Assembly: GCA_964384805.1 (NCBI GenBank)
Contig: CAYLLO010000014.1
Location: forward strand, 1-30,748
Length of the DNA stretch: 30,748 bases
Direction of reading: 5' to 3'
Source: HGM10611 sp964384805
GTDB taxonomy: Bacteria > Bacillota_I > Bacilli_A > ML615J-28 > CAG-313
Positions within the stretch are counted from its first letter, which is position 1. Each line of letters begins with the position of its first letter. Positions 1-7,832 of this stretch are shown in pieces. Both the position numbers and the translations under genes were made by a program. A model generated the notes under the pieces. That model had not been told where the DNA came from. It saw only the letters and a list, made by a program, of their open reading frames with translations, and did not search any database.

Positions 1-85
1 TTTCAGTTTATTCTATTAAAAATTCTTAGAATATGAATAGTATAAAAATTCATACTAAATTAAACTAGAAAAGGAGAATAGTAAA

Positions 86-295
86 ATGGCAGCAAAAGTG
101 TATTTAGCAAAAAGTAAATATGATGCGGATTATAAAGTTTGCTTTGTTGATAGTAAATTTCAAGAAAAGAACGCCGATATCATAGCAGGAGGAAAACTAG
201 TCAATAGTAAATTTTCAGCAGACGTAAGTGTCTTTATTGTAAATAGTAAATATGATGCACAAATATTAATTACAAGACAAAAATTTCCAAGATAA
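86..295 (+). CDS. Small septoil-knot (DUF6150-like) protein
   Basis: A 69-residue protein with no signal peptide or membrane segment. It contains four spaced copies of a short motif: SKYDAD at 10-15, SKFQEK at 23-28, SKFSAD at 41-46 and SKYDAQ at 54-59. Each is preceded by a beta-type stretch such as KVYLA or VFIVN. This repeat pattern is what I recall of the '7(1) septoil knot' (DUF6150) family, whose biochemical function is not established. The second and third copies are separated by a longer segment, so the repeat is imperfect. AAGGAG at 71-76 stands ten bases before the ATG. The next gene on the same strand is a DUF262 nuclease 225 bases downstream; a functional link is only a guess. Family assignment is moderately confident. 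Confidence 0.7.
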   Translation: MAAKVYLAKSKYDADYKVCFVDSKFQEKNADIIAGGKLVNSKFSADVSVFIVNSKYDAQILITRQKFPR

Positions 296-320
296 AAATA
301 ATTGTTGTTAGAAAAATATG

Positions 321-364
321 ACTATCAAAAATTCTAGTTATAAATACCAATAAGATTTGATAGT
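321..364. other. Inverted repeat between septoil-knot and DUF262 genes
   Basis: ACTATCAAA (321-329) is repeated inverted as TTTGATAGT (356-364), a perfect 9-bp stem with a 26-base loop. No T-tract follows, so it is not a convincing terminator. It could be a protein-binding palindrome or an mRNA structure. The rest of the 296-504 gap shows no gene I can support. Confidence 0.4.
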
Positions 365-520
365 TGAACAAAATTGTATATTTTTATTTATGATATACTT
401 TTATTAAAGTTAATTGGTAATTTTAACTTTTTTGGTTGGTTTATATTTGACTGTAACATAAGGAGTTTGAAACTGAAGCGAATCACTCTGGTCATAGAAG
501 AAAAAAAGGAGATTATATTT

Positions 521-2341
521 ATGGAAGCAAAAATTTTAAAATTATTAGAAATATTAAGTACTGAAAATATTAAGTATTATCAAATTCCTAAATATCAAAG
601 GGGGTATTCATGGGGAAAAAAAGAATGTACAACATTATTTAATGATATAATAGAAAATCATGAGGGGTACTTTCTAGGCTCTATTATTGGTGTACGAGTA
701 AAAAAACATAGTTTTGAGCCTATGACTTTTCAATTAATTGATGGACAACAAAGAATTACATCTTTATCGCTTTTGTTACTAGCGTTATATTCAAAAATAA
801 AGAAATTTAGTAATCAATTAAATAAACAGCAAAGAAAAAAATTTGAAAACATAGAAGAAATGCTTGTTCATATTTCTGAAAATGAAAATGAATATCTTCC
901 ACGTTTGACTTTACAAGTTTTAAATGGTAATAATAATGATTATTTAAAATTATTATTTAATGCAGAACTTTTTGATAAAGATTTTATAACAACAAATTTT
1001 GGAAATAGAAAAATTGCTATTTGTTATAATTTATTTAAGGAATTAATTGGAAAATATGTTGATGAAAAAACCATAGAAGGCAATAATACAATAACTGTTT
1101 TATTCAATTTAGAAAATAAAATTAAAAATATACAATTAGTTTTTATAGATGTCAATGATAATAAAAATGCATATATGTTATTTGAATCATTAAATAATAG
1201 AGGACTTCCTTTGTCTGCGATTGATTTAATTAAAAATAATTTAATAAGTCTATCAGATGATCCTAATAATCCAAAAAAAGCAGAGAAATGTTATGAACAA
1301 TGGGAACATATATTAGAATACTTAACAGATAATTATGGAATAAGAGAAAGATTTTTAAGACAGTATTATAATGCCTTTAGAGAGGAAATTAATGCTCCAT
1401 ATAAATGTGATAGTAAAAAATATTATTTTGGTAATTTGGCCACAAAGACAACATTACTAGAAATTTATGAAGAACTTATGAAAAAAGACTTTCAACATCT
1501 ACTTGATGATTTAGAAGCAAAAGCAAAAATATATTCGATATTAATTAATAATTCTCAAGAGAAAATTGGTGAGAAATTAAAAAAATCTTTATATAATTTA
1601 GAACATATTCAAGGAGCACCAGGGTATTTATTATTACTTTATATTTTTAATTATGTAAAAGAACTTGAATTATCAGAAGATAATTTGGTTGATATTGTTA
1701 ATTATGTAGTAAGCTTCTTTGTAAGAAGAAATATAACTGATTATCCTGCAACTCGTAATTTGATTAAGTTATTTACGGATTGTATAGATGTTGTTAAAAA
1801 ATATAAAGGCACTGCATTAGTTACAGAATTAAAACTATTCTTGAAACGAAATGCATCTACTGATGATTTATTTGAAGAAAAATTAAGAGGTGATGCATAT
1901 ATCAATAATGTTGAGAATACAAGATTTTTATTAAGTTACTATGAAACGAAATATGAAACTAGTGAAATATTTGTGGATCCATATAAAAAAGAAAATGGAA
2001 AATACTATTGGACAATTGAACATATTTTTCCTGAAGGAGATAATATTCCTAAACATTGGATTGATATGATAGCAAATGGAGATAAAATCCTTGCAGAAGA
2101 ATATTTAAAAAAATATGTACATAAAATTGGAAATTTAACATTAACAGGATACAATCCTAATTTAAGTAATCGATCATTTGAAGAAAAGAAAAAAATAAAA
2201 AAAGATAACAAATACATTGGATTTATGAATAAACTTGTTTTAAATGAAGATGTTGTAAAAGAAAAACAATGGACGATAGATTGTATAGAAAGAAGAACGA
2301 ATAAACTTGTTGATTTCTTTTTAAAAGAATTTACATTATAA
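521..2341 (+). CDS. DUF262/DUF1524 (GmrSD-type) putative restriction or defence nuclease
   Basis: A 606-residue protein. The N-terminal DUF262 domain shows IPKYQRGYSW around residue 21 and the ParB-like signature DGQQR around 73-77, which in this family binds or hydrolyses nucleotide. The C-terminal DUF1524 domain is an HNH-type nuclease: WTIEHIFP with His501, then HKIGNLTLTGYNPNLSNRSF starting at His534. Fused DUF262-DUF1524 proteins include the type IV modification-dependent enzyme GmrSD and the phage-defence proteins SspE and BrxU. Both catalytic regions look intact. I start it at 521, where AAAGGAG lies nine bases upstream. An in-frame ATG at 374 adds 49 residues, is poorly supported and has no clear ribosome binding site. 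No methylase, Dnd/Ssp or BREX gene is adjacent, so it appears to stand alone. The DNA modification it would recognise is unknown. Confidence 0.85.
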   Translation: MEAKILKLLEILSTENIKYYQIPKYQRGYSWGKKECTTLFNDIIENHEGYFLGSIIGVRVKKHSFEPMTFQLIDGQQRITSLSLLLLALYSKIKKFSNQLNKQQRKKFENIEEMLVHISENENEYLPRLTLQVLNGNNNDYLKLLFNAELFDKDFITTNFGNRKIAICYNLFKELIGKYVDEKTIEGNNTITVLFNLENKIKNIQLVFIDVNDNKNAYMLFESLNNRGLPLSAIDLIKNNLISLSDDPNNPKKAEKCYEQWEHILEYLTDNYGIRERFLRQYYNAFREEINAPYKCDSKKYYFGNLATKTTLLEIYEELMKKDFQHLLDDLEAKAKIYSILINNSQEKIGEKLKKSLYNLEHIQGAPGYLLLLYIFNYVKELELSEDNLVDIVNYVVSFFVRRNITDYPATRNLIKLFTDCIDVVKKYKGTALVTELKLFLKRNASTDDLFEEKLRGDAYINNVENTRFLLSYYETKYETSEIFVDPYKKENGKYYWTIEHIFPEGDNIPKHWIDMIANGDKILAEEYLKKYVHKIGNLTLTGYNPNLSNRSFEEKKKIKKDNKYIGFMNKLVLNEDVVKEKQWTIDCIERRTNKLVDFFLKEFTL

Positions 2342-2459
2342 AATATTAAAAAATAATTTGATTTTATGTAAATGATTAGATTGGATAAATGAGAGTATTT
2401 GTTATAACCATTACTAAAAGTAAATCAATTGATAATTTAGAGAACAAAGGAGGACTATT

Positions 2460-3146
2460 ATGTCATTAGTAAATAAAGATTATTTTGTAAAAGGAACAAG
2501 ATGGTGGTGGTATTGTATTTTCTTAATAATGTTTAATATTATTTTTCCAATTATTTTAGAAATAATTTTAGGAGTATTTTTTTTAGTCGATGGTGATGAT
2601 GAACATCTTGTACCATTTATATTGGCAATTCCTTTTATTATTGCATTAGTCATCTTAACAATTATTTTTTTAAAAAATATATTAAATAGAGAACAAGGTT
2701 TCTCAATTGTAATGGTTGTTGTTATTTCGATATTGTATTTAAATTTATTATTTTTTGAAGTTGGTGGATTAGCTTCAATTTTATCATACTCCGAATTGGG
2801 AACCTTTTCAATGACATTAGTAGCAGCGCCACTTGGTATAGGACCAATATTTTTATTAGGTAATTTTATAATATCTCATATGTATCATAAAAAGGGGATT
2901 ATACCAGCTAATAAAAAAGATAAAAGATTAACAATATTAGGTATTTCATCAATAGTTTTTTCTTTATTTTATCCGATTATATTAATTGTCATTATTGGTT
3001 TTTTCTTGTTTGTTAAATTAATTTCTGGTGATTCATCTAGTCCTATTGGCACTTCAAAAAAATATTACTGCCCCAATTGTCAAAAAATAATTGATAAAGA
3101 TGATAAGTTTTGTAAAGAATGTGGTTGTATCATAGATAAAAAATAA
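2460..3146 (+). CDS. Multi-pass membrane protein with C-terminal zinc ribbon
   Basis: A 228-residue protein with five or six hydrophobic segments spanning roughly residues 17-185. After a short polar linker it ends in a zinc ribbon with Cys204, Cys207, Cys218 and Cys221 (CPNC...CKEC). Such ribbons fused to membrane anchors are common in Bacillota and usually lie on the cytoplasmic side; the function is unknown. AAAGGAGGA at 2446-2454 sets the ATG. It lies 118 bases after the DUF262 gene with no visible terminator between them, so co-transcription is possible. No enzymatic motif is seen. Confidence 0.75.
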   Translation: MSLVNKDYFVKGTRWWWYCIFLIMFNIIFPIILEIILGVFFLVDGDDEHLVPFILAIPFIIALVILTIIFLKNILNREQGFSIVMVVVISILYLNLLFFEVGGLASILSYSELGTFSMTLVAAPLGIGPIFLLGNFIISHMYHKKGIIPANKKDKRLTILGISSIVFSLFYPIILIVIIGFFLFVKLISGDSSSPIGTSKKYYCPNCQKIIDKDDKFCKECGCIIDKK

Positions 3147-3220
3147 AATATTGTCTCAATTGAGGCAAAGAAATTTTGTTCATAAAATTGTGTAATAGTA
3201 ATATTTTATTATAAATAATT

Positions 3221-3248
3221 AGTCTGATATAAAGTATATCAGACTTTT
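3221..3248 (+). terminator. Intrinsic terminator after the zinc-ribbon membrane gene
   Basis: A perfect 11-bp stem, AGTCTGATATA (3221-3231) with TATATCAGACT (3235-3245), has a 3-base loop and runs into TTTT. It sits between convergent genes. Confidence 0.75.
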
Positions 3249-3316
3249 ATTGGTGTGACAGGCCTAGTTAATATCTAGAAAAGTGAAAGTTTTTTTGTGG
3301 TAGTGCAAGTAAAACA

Positions 3317-3673
3317 CTAGCTATAATAAGGATGTGTTATTGGAGGAATGTGACCAGGATATTTCTTTTTAATTTGTTCTAAGTCAAAGTTTTGAGAATA
3401 TTCTTGAGTTTTTACTAATTCTACTAATTGATATAGTTCGATTATTCTATCTTTGGTTTCTTGAGAAATTGTTCTTTTAGGTAATCTTCCACGATTACCA
3501 TGTACAAAACCATATTTTCCTTCTGCTTTGTAAATTTGTATTAATCTATTAACTTGTCGTAAAGTAATACCAAGTTTAATAGCAGCACGTTTTTTATTTC
3601 CATTGTTATCTACTAGATTTTTAATTATTTCATATTTTATTTGTTCCATTGTTCTTAATTCTACTTTCTTCAT
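3317..3673 (-). pseudogene. Truncated helix-turn-helix transposase (ISNCY/IS1202-like), internally deleted
   Basis: A 118-residue reading frame. Residues 1-80 match my recollection of the N-terminal helix-turn-helix part of IS1202-type transposases: NGNKKRAAIKLGITLRQVNRL, then FVHGNRGRLPKR. Complete enzymes are around 400 residues with a DDE catalytic core, which is absent here. The last 25 residues (DLEQIKKKYPGHIPPITHPYYS) resemble the extreme C-terminus of such transposases, suggesting that the middle was deleted in frame. GGAGG precedes the ATG on the minus strand, and TGATATAAT a little upstream could serve as an extended -10. It may still make a small DNA-binding protein but should not transpose. 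The alternative is a genuine short HTH regulator. Confidence 0.6.
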
Positions 3674-3794
3674 GATGAATACCTCCGACAGATATTATAT
3701 CATGATATTTAATATTGGGACATTTTCTAAAACTAATTATTAAGACATTATCATAAAATAAACACAAAACACACTTTTAACGATTATCTTTCTA

Positions 3795-3823
3795 TTGAGA
3801 AAATCAACCTTTTATGGTATACT
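3795..3823 (+). promoter_or_regulatory. Promoter for the SIS-domain gene
   Basis: TTGAGA (3795-3800), a 17-base spacer and TATACT (3818-3823), with TGG just before the -10 box (extended -10). The 5' leader would be about 120 bases of AT-rich DNA; I see no known riboswitch in it. Confidence 0.7.
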
Positions 3824-3948
3824 ATTAGTGCTATTAAAGAATACAAAATATAAGTAATTTTAAAAACAAAATTAACAATATTTTGTTGCATTTTTAATTA
3901 TAAGTTAGATAATTAAATATTTAGTAATAGATATAGAAAGAGGATTAT

Positions 3949-4674
3949 ATGTTAGAATTTACTGATAAAGTTAAAAACTTAATAGATATAGTTTGTAAGG
4001 AAGAAAGCGATAATATTAAAGCTTCAGCAAAATTAATTTTTGATTCTATAAGAGATGGTGGCATTTTACATGTTTTTGCGACAGGACATTCTCATATGAT
4101 AGCAGAAGAAATGTTTTATCGTGCAGGAGGTCTTGTAGCAGTTGATCCTATTCTTAGACCCTTTCTTATGCAGCATGAAGGAGCCATTAGTAGTACAAAA
4201 TTTGAAAGATTATCAGGGATTGCAGAGGTAATATTTGAAGGATTGGATAGAAAAGCTCATGACCCTTTTATAATCGTATCTAATTCGGGAATTAATGCAG
4301 TTCCCATTGAATTTGCTCAAATAGTTAAAAGTAATAATCATAAGGTGATTGTTATAACGAGTGTTGAAGCTTCTAAAAAATTACAATCTAGAACCAAAGA
4401 CAATGTACATTTGTATGAATGTGGAGATATTGTGATTGATAATCATGTTCCACAAGGCGATGGAATAATGAAAACAAAATATGGAAATATTGGTGCTGTT
4501 TCTTCTATAATTTCTAGTTACATTGCCCAAAGCTTGGTTTTAGAAATAATTAATTTATTTATTGAAAATAATATTACTCCTCCTATATATATGAGTGCTA
4601 ACTTAGAAGGTGGAGATGAACACAATAAAAAAATATACGAAGAATATAAAAACAGAGTAAAGAGTTTATATTAA
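3949..4674 (+). CDS. SIS-domain sugar-phosphate protein (UPF0309 type)
   Basis: A 241-residue cytoplasmic protein of the SIS (sugar isomerase) fold, which binds phosphosugars. ATGHSHMIAEEMFYRAGG (around residues 43-60) is the characteristic first sugar-phosphate segment of UPF0309 proteins. IIVSNSGINAVPIEFA (around 107-122) supplies the Ser-rich phosphate-binding loop. The C-terminal ANLEGGDEHN segment also fits the family. Relatives include MurQ and AgaS-type enzymes, so an isomerase or deaminase-like activity on an amino-sugar phosphate is plausible but not shown. Length is normal. The start follows AAAGAGG. It is monocistronic, with its own promoter (3795-3823) and terminator (4681-4722), and no sugar transport genes are adjacent to indicate a substrate. 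Confidence 0.85.
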   Translation: MLEFTDKVKNLIDIVCKEESDNIKASAKLIFDSIRDGGILHVFATGHSHMIAEEMFYRAGGLVAVDPILRPFLMQHEGAISSTKFERLSGIAEVIFEGLDRKAHDPFIIVSNSGINAVPIEFAQIVKSNNHKVIVITSVEASKKLQSRTKDNVHLYECGDIVIDNHVPQGDGIMKTKYGNIGAVSSIISSYIAQSLVLEIINLFIENNITPPIYMSANLEGGDEHNKKIYEEYKNRVKSLY

Positions 4675-4680
4675 AATTAT

Positions 4681-4722
4681 TAGGGTAATTTAAAAATCAT
4701 TCATTTAAATTATCCTATTTTT
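4681..4722 (+). terminator. Intrinsic terminator after the SIS gene
   Basis: A 14-bp stem (TAGGGTAATTTAAA with TTTAAATTATCCTA, one G-T pair) has a 9-base loop and is followed by TTTTT at 4718-4722. Confidence 0.8.
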
Positions 4723-4745
4723 ATAAAGAATAGGGGGCTAAATAT

Positions 4746-4774
4746 TTTACAATGATTTAAAAATAATGTATAAT
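4746..4774 (+). promoter_or_regulatory. Promoter for the M16C protease gene
   Basis: TTTACA (4746-4751), a 17-base spacer and TATAAT (4769-4774), about 50 bases before the GTG start. Confidence 0.7.
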
Positions 4775-4826
4775 AATCGTAAAATGCAATATTATAATTG
4801 AGAACTAATAATTAGGAGGTACTAGC

Positions 4827-7727
4827 GTGTATAAAAATTATAAATTAGTTAAAACTCAAAGATTAGATGATATCAATTCAGTAGGGACATTACTTATTCA
4901 TGAAAAATCAAAAGCTAAAATTTTGTTAATTGAAAATGATGAAGAAAATAAAATGTTCTGTATTGGCTTTAGAACTCCACCACATGATGATACTGGATTA
5001 CCTCATATTTTAGAACATTCGGTTTTATGTGGCTCTCGTAAGTTTCCTGTTAAAGAACCATTTGTAGAATTAATGAAGAGTTCTTTAAATACCTTTTTAA
5101 ATGCTATGACTTTTCCAGATAAAACTTTATATCCAGTAGCAAGTTGTAATAATCAAGATTTCGCCAATCTTATGGATGTGTATATGGATGCGGTGTTATA
5201 CCCTAATATTCATACTAAAGAAGAAATTTTTAAACAAGAGGGGTGGCATTATGAGTTAGAAAGTGAAGATAGTGAATTAACTTATAATGGGGTTGTTTAT
5301 AATGAAATGAAAGGAGCCTACTCTTCACCTGAGGAAATTTTAGGAAGAGAATCGTTAAATATTTTATTTCCTGATACCGAATATGGAGTAGATTCAGGAG
5401 GTAATCCAGATAATATTCCGACTCTTACCTATGAAGATTTTACTAGTTTTCATAAAAAATATTATCATCCATCAAATAGCTATATTATTATCTATGGTAA
5501 TGTGGATATGGTAGAACGTTTGGAATGGTTAGACAAAGAATATTTATCACATTTTGATGCAATTGAAATTGATTCCACAATTCATGTTCAAAAACCATTT
5601 ATGGCTGCTCGTGAAAAAGTAGTTGAATATCCAGTAACAATTGAACAAGGGATTGAGAAGAAAACTTATATGTCATATAATGTAGCATTCCCTAACAATG
5701 TTAGTGTTACCGAATCATGGGCTTTTGATATTATTACACAAGTATTATTAGAAGCATCTGGGGCACCATTAAAAATGGCATTATTAGCTGAACAAATTGG
5801 TGATGTGATTAATGGAAGTTATGATTCATCAATTATGCAACCAGTATTTAGCATAACTGCTCAAAATGCTGATGTTGCCGATAAAGAACGCTTTATAAAA
5901 ATAATTGAAGAAACGTTAACTAAAATAGTTGAAGATAAACTAGATGAAAAAGCTCTACGGGCGGCTTTAAATCGATATGAATTTAAACTACGTGAGGCTG
6001 ATTATGGGGGAATGTCGAAGGGTTTAGTTTATGGTATCAACGCTTTAAGTACTTGGTTATATGATGATGAAGATGCTTTTTCATTTTTTGAATTTACCAA
6101 AATTTTTGATGAACTAAAAGCTAAACTAGGAACTGGATATTATGAGGAATTAATTAAAAAATATATCTTAAATAATATGCATAAAGCAGTAGTGATGGTT
6201 AAGCCAAGTTTAGAAGTTGGAGAACAAAAAACTAAAAAATTAAAAGAAGAATTAGCAACATACAAAGCAAATTTAACAATCGAAGAAGTTCAACAAATTG
6301 TAGAAAATACTAAAAAATTAAAAGCATATCAAACAGCACCAGATACTAAAGAAGCATTATCCTCTATTCCACTCCTTAAAAAAGAAGATTTAACATATGA
6401 TGTTTTACCTCTTTCTAATATTGAAAGTATGATATCAGGAGTTAAAGTTTTACATCATAATATCACAACTAATGGAATTGGTTACTTAAGACTATTATTT
6501 AATGTTCTAAATTTACCTGAAAAATATATTCCTTATTTAGGTATTTTTAAATCTTTTTTAGGTAATTTAGATACCGAAAAACATACTTATCAAACTTTAG
6601 AACAAGATATTGATATTAATACAGGTGGTATTAGTTATTCTATTTTAACAACTAATAATGATATAGATTATCAAGTTAATCTATCAATTAATGCTAATGC
6701 ATTGTTTGATAACTTAGGTTATTCATTAGACATTATAAGCGAAGTAATACACACTACAAATTACAAAATGCGAGTACGTGTTAAAGAATTACTAGCTATA
6801 GGCTCTTCAATGATGCAACAAATGCTAGTCGGACGTGGTCATGTTCAAAGTTTAACAAGAGCTTTGTCGTATACAGAGCCTACATATTATTTCAACGATG
6901 TTGTTGGAGGAATTAGATATTTTGATACAATTACTGATTTGTTAAAAAATTATGATCAAGAATTTGATAATTTATCAGAAATACTACAAGAAATGGCTAA
7001 TTTAGTTTTTACTAAAGAAAATTTACTCGTAAGTTTCACAGGAACAAGTGATGGATTAAAAAAATTAACAGAGTCATTACCTAAATTTATTGAAAGTTTA
7101 ACGGATGAGGCGGAAAAAAAGGTGCTATTTGAATTTAAACCTAATAAGTTAAATGAGGGATTTAAAGCACCATATGATGTACAATATGTTGCTTTAACAG
7201 GAAATTTTAAAAGAGTAGGACTTCCTTATACTGGAGCTTTACAAGTCTTCCAAAATATGATATCTACAGACTATTTATGGACAAAAGTTCGGGTTTTAGG
7301 TGGGGCATATGGATGTATGTGTGGTTTTAAAGCTACAGGTGAAAGTTATTTGGTATCATATCGTGATCCAAATTTAACAAAAACTTTAGATGCGTATCAT
7401 GATATTGTAGATTATATTAAAAATCTGAAAATAACAGAAGAGGAAATGATAAAATATATTATTGGAGCAGTTGGAAGTTACGATTTCCCACTATCTCCAT
7501 CTAATAAAGGAGCAAGGTCCTTAGTAGCTTATTTAAAAGGGATAACAGAAGAAGAATTAAAACAAGAAAAAGCTGAAATTATCAATGCCACTTTCGACGA
7601 TATGAAAAATATTTTGCCATATATTGAAGCAATACTTTCACAAAATAATATTTGTGTAATTGGTAATGACAAAAAAATTGAAGAAGCAAAGGATATTTTT
7701 AAAGAAACAAAAATATTACTTAAATAA
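4827..7727 (+). CDS. M16C zinc metalloprotease (PreP/insulinase family)
   Basis: A 966-residue two-halved peptidase of the pitrilysin/insulinase clan. The inverted zinc motif HILEH places ligands at His60 and His64 with catalytic Glu63. The third ligand is Glu160 in YNEMKGAYSSPE, matching the spacing in presequence proteases. FLNAMTFPDKTLYP follows the zinc motif as in PreP. Near the C-terminus, GGAYGCMCGF and SYRDPNL supply the substrate-binding Arg/Tyr region. PreP enzymes form a closed chamber and degrade unfolded peptides up to about 70 residues. There is no signal peptide, so cytoplasmic peptide turnover is the likely role. The start is GTG, preceded by AGGAGG at 4814-4819. It has its own promoter and a strong terminator and appears monocistronic. 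Full length for the family. Confidence 0.92.
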   Translation: MYKNYKLVKTQRLDDINSVGTLLIHEKSKAKILLIENDEENKMFCIGFRTPPHDDTGLPHILEHSVLCGSRKFPVKEPFVELMKSSLNTFLNAMTFPDKTLYPVASCNNQDFANLMDVYMDAVLYPNIHTKEEIFKQEGWHYELESEDSELTYNGVVYNEMKGAYSSPEEILGRESLNILFPDTEYGVDSGGNPDNIPTLTYEDFTSFHKKYYHPSNSYIIIYGNVDMVERLEWLDKEYLSHFDAIEIDSTIHVQKPFMAAREKVVEYPVTIEQGIEKKTYMSYNVAFPNNVSVTESWAFDIITQVLLEASGAPLKMALLAEQIGDVINGSYDSSIMQPVFSITAQNADVADKERFIKIIEETLTKIVEDKLDEKALRAALNRYEFKLREADYGGMSKGLVYGINALSTWLYDDEDAFSFFEFTKIFDELKAKLGTGYYEELIKKYILNNMHKAVVMVKPSLEVGEQKTKKLKEELATYKANLTIEEVQQIVENTKKLKAYQTAPDTKEALSSIPLLKKEDLTYDVLPLSNIESMISGVKVLHHNITTNGIGYLRLLFNVLNLPEKYIPYLGIFKSFLGNLDTEKHTYQTLEQDIDINTGGISYSILTTNNDIDYQVNLSINANALFDNLGYSLDIISEVIHTTNYKMRVRVKELLAIGSSMMQQMLVGRGHVQSLTRALSYTEPTYYFNDVVGGIRYFDTITDLLKNYDQEFDNLSEILQEMANLVFTKENLLVSFTGTSDGLKKLTESLPKFIESLTDEAEKKVLFEFKPNKLNEGFKAPYDVQYVALTGNFKRVGLPYTGALQVFQNMISTDYLWTKVRVLGGAYGCMCGFKATGESYLVSYRDPNLTKTLDAYHDIVDYIKNLKITEEEMIKYIIGAVGSYDFPLSPSNKGARSLVAYLKGITEEELKQEKAEIINATFDDMKNILPYIEAILSQNNICVIGNDKKIEEAKDIFKETKILLK

Positions 7728-7750
7728 AGAAGGACAAAAGTCCTTCTTTT
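7726..7750 (+). terminator. Intrinsic terminator after the M16C protease gene
   Basis: AAAGAAGGAC (7726-7735), loop AAAA, GTCCTTCTTT (7740-7749): a perfect 10-bp stem ending in Ts. It starts inside the stop codon. Confidence 0.85.
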
Positions 7751-7762
7751 CAAACTTTTTGT

Positions 7763-7791
7763 TTGAATTATTAATTATTATATGCTATAAT
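7763..7791 (+). promoter_or_regulatory. Promoter for proS
   Basis: TTGAAT (7763-7768), a 17-base spacer and TATAAT (7786-7791) with TGC before the -10 box. The leader is only about 35 bases, too short for a T-box. Confidence 0.75.
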
Positions 7792-7832
7792 AAACATAAG
7801 TAATCAAGTAAAATGAAATAGGAGATATCAAT

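Larger units (their letters stand above)
3152..3722. mobile_element. Possible remnant of an ISNCY/IS1202-type element
   Basis: The shortened helix-turn-helix gene at 3317-3673 is bracketed by an imperfect inverted repeat: TGTCTCAAT at 3152-3160 and ATTGGGACA at 3714-3722, matching at eight of nine positions. If these are its ends, the element is about 570 bp, far shorter than a complete IS of this group, so it would be an internal-deletion derivative. I found no clear target-site duplication, and a 9-base repeat can arise by chance in AT-rich DNA. Confidence 0.35.

Noticed and set aside
321..364. Terminator after the septoil-knot gene
   Set aside because: The 9-bp inverted repeat has a 26-base loop and no T-tract.
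374..520. Longer DUF262 protein from the ATG at 374
   Set aside because: The extra 49 residues are hydrophobic, low-complexity and precede a strong ribosome binding site for the ATG at 521, where the family sequence begins.
86..2341. Toxin-antitoxin pair of the septoil-knot and DUF262 genes
   Set aside because: Spacing is over 200 bases, and neither protein has known toxin or antitoxin features; only loose proximity supports it.
7751..7832. T-box upstream of proS or gltX
   Set aside because: Leaders are under about 40 bases, and no AGGGTGGNACCGCG-type T-box sequence or specifier stem is present before either gene.
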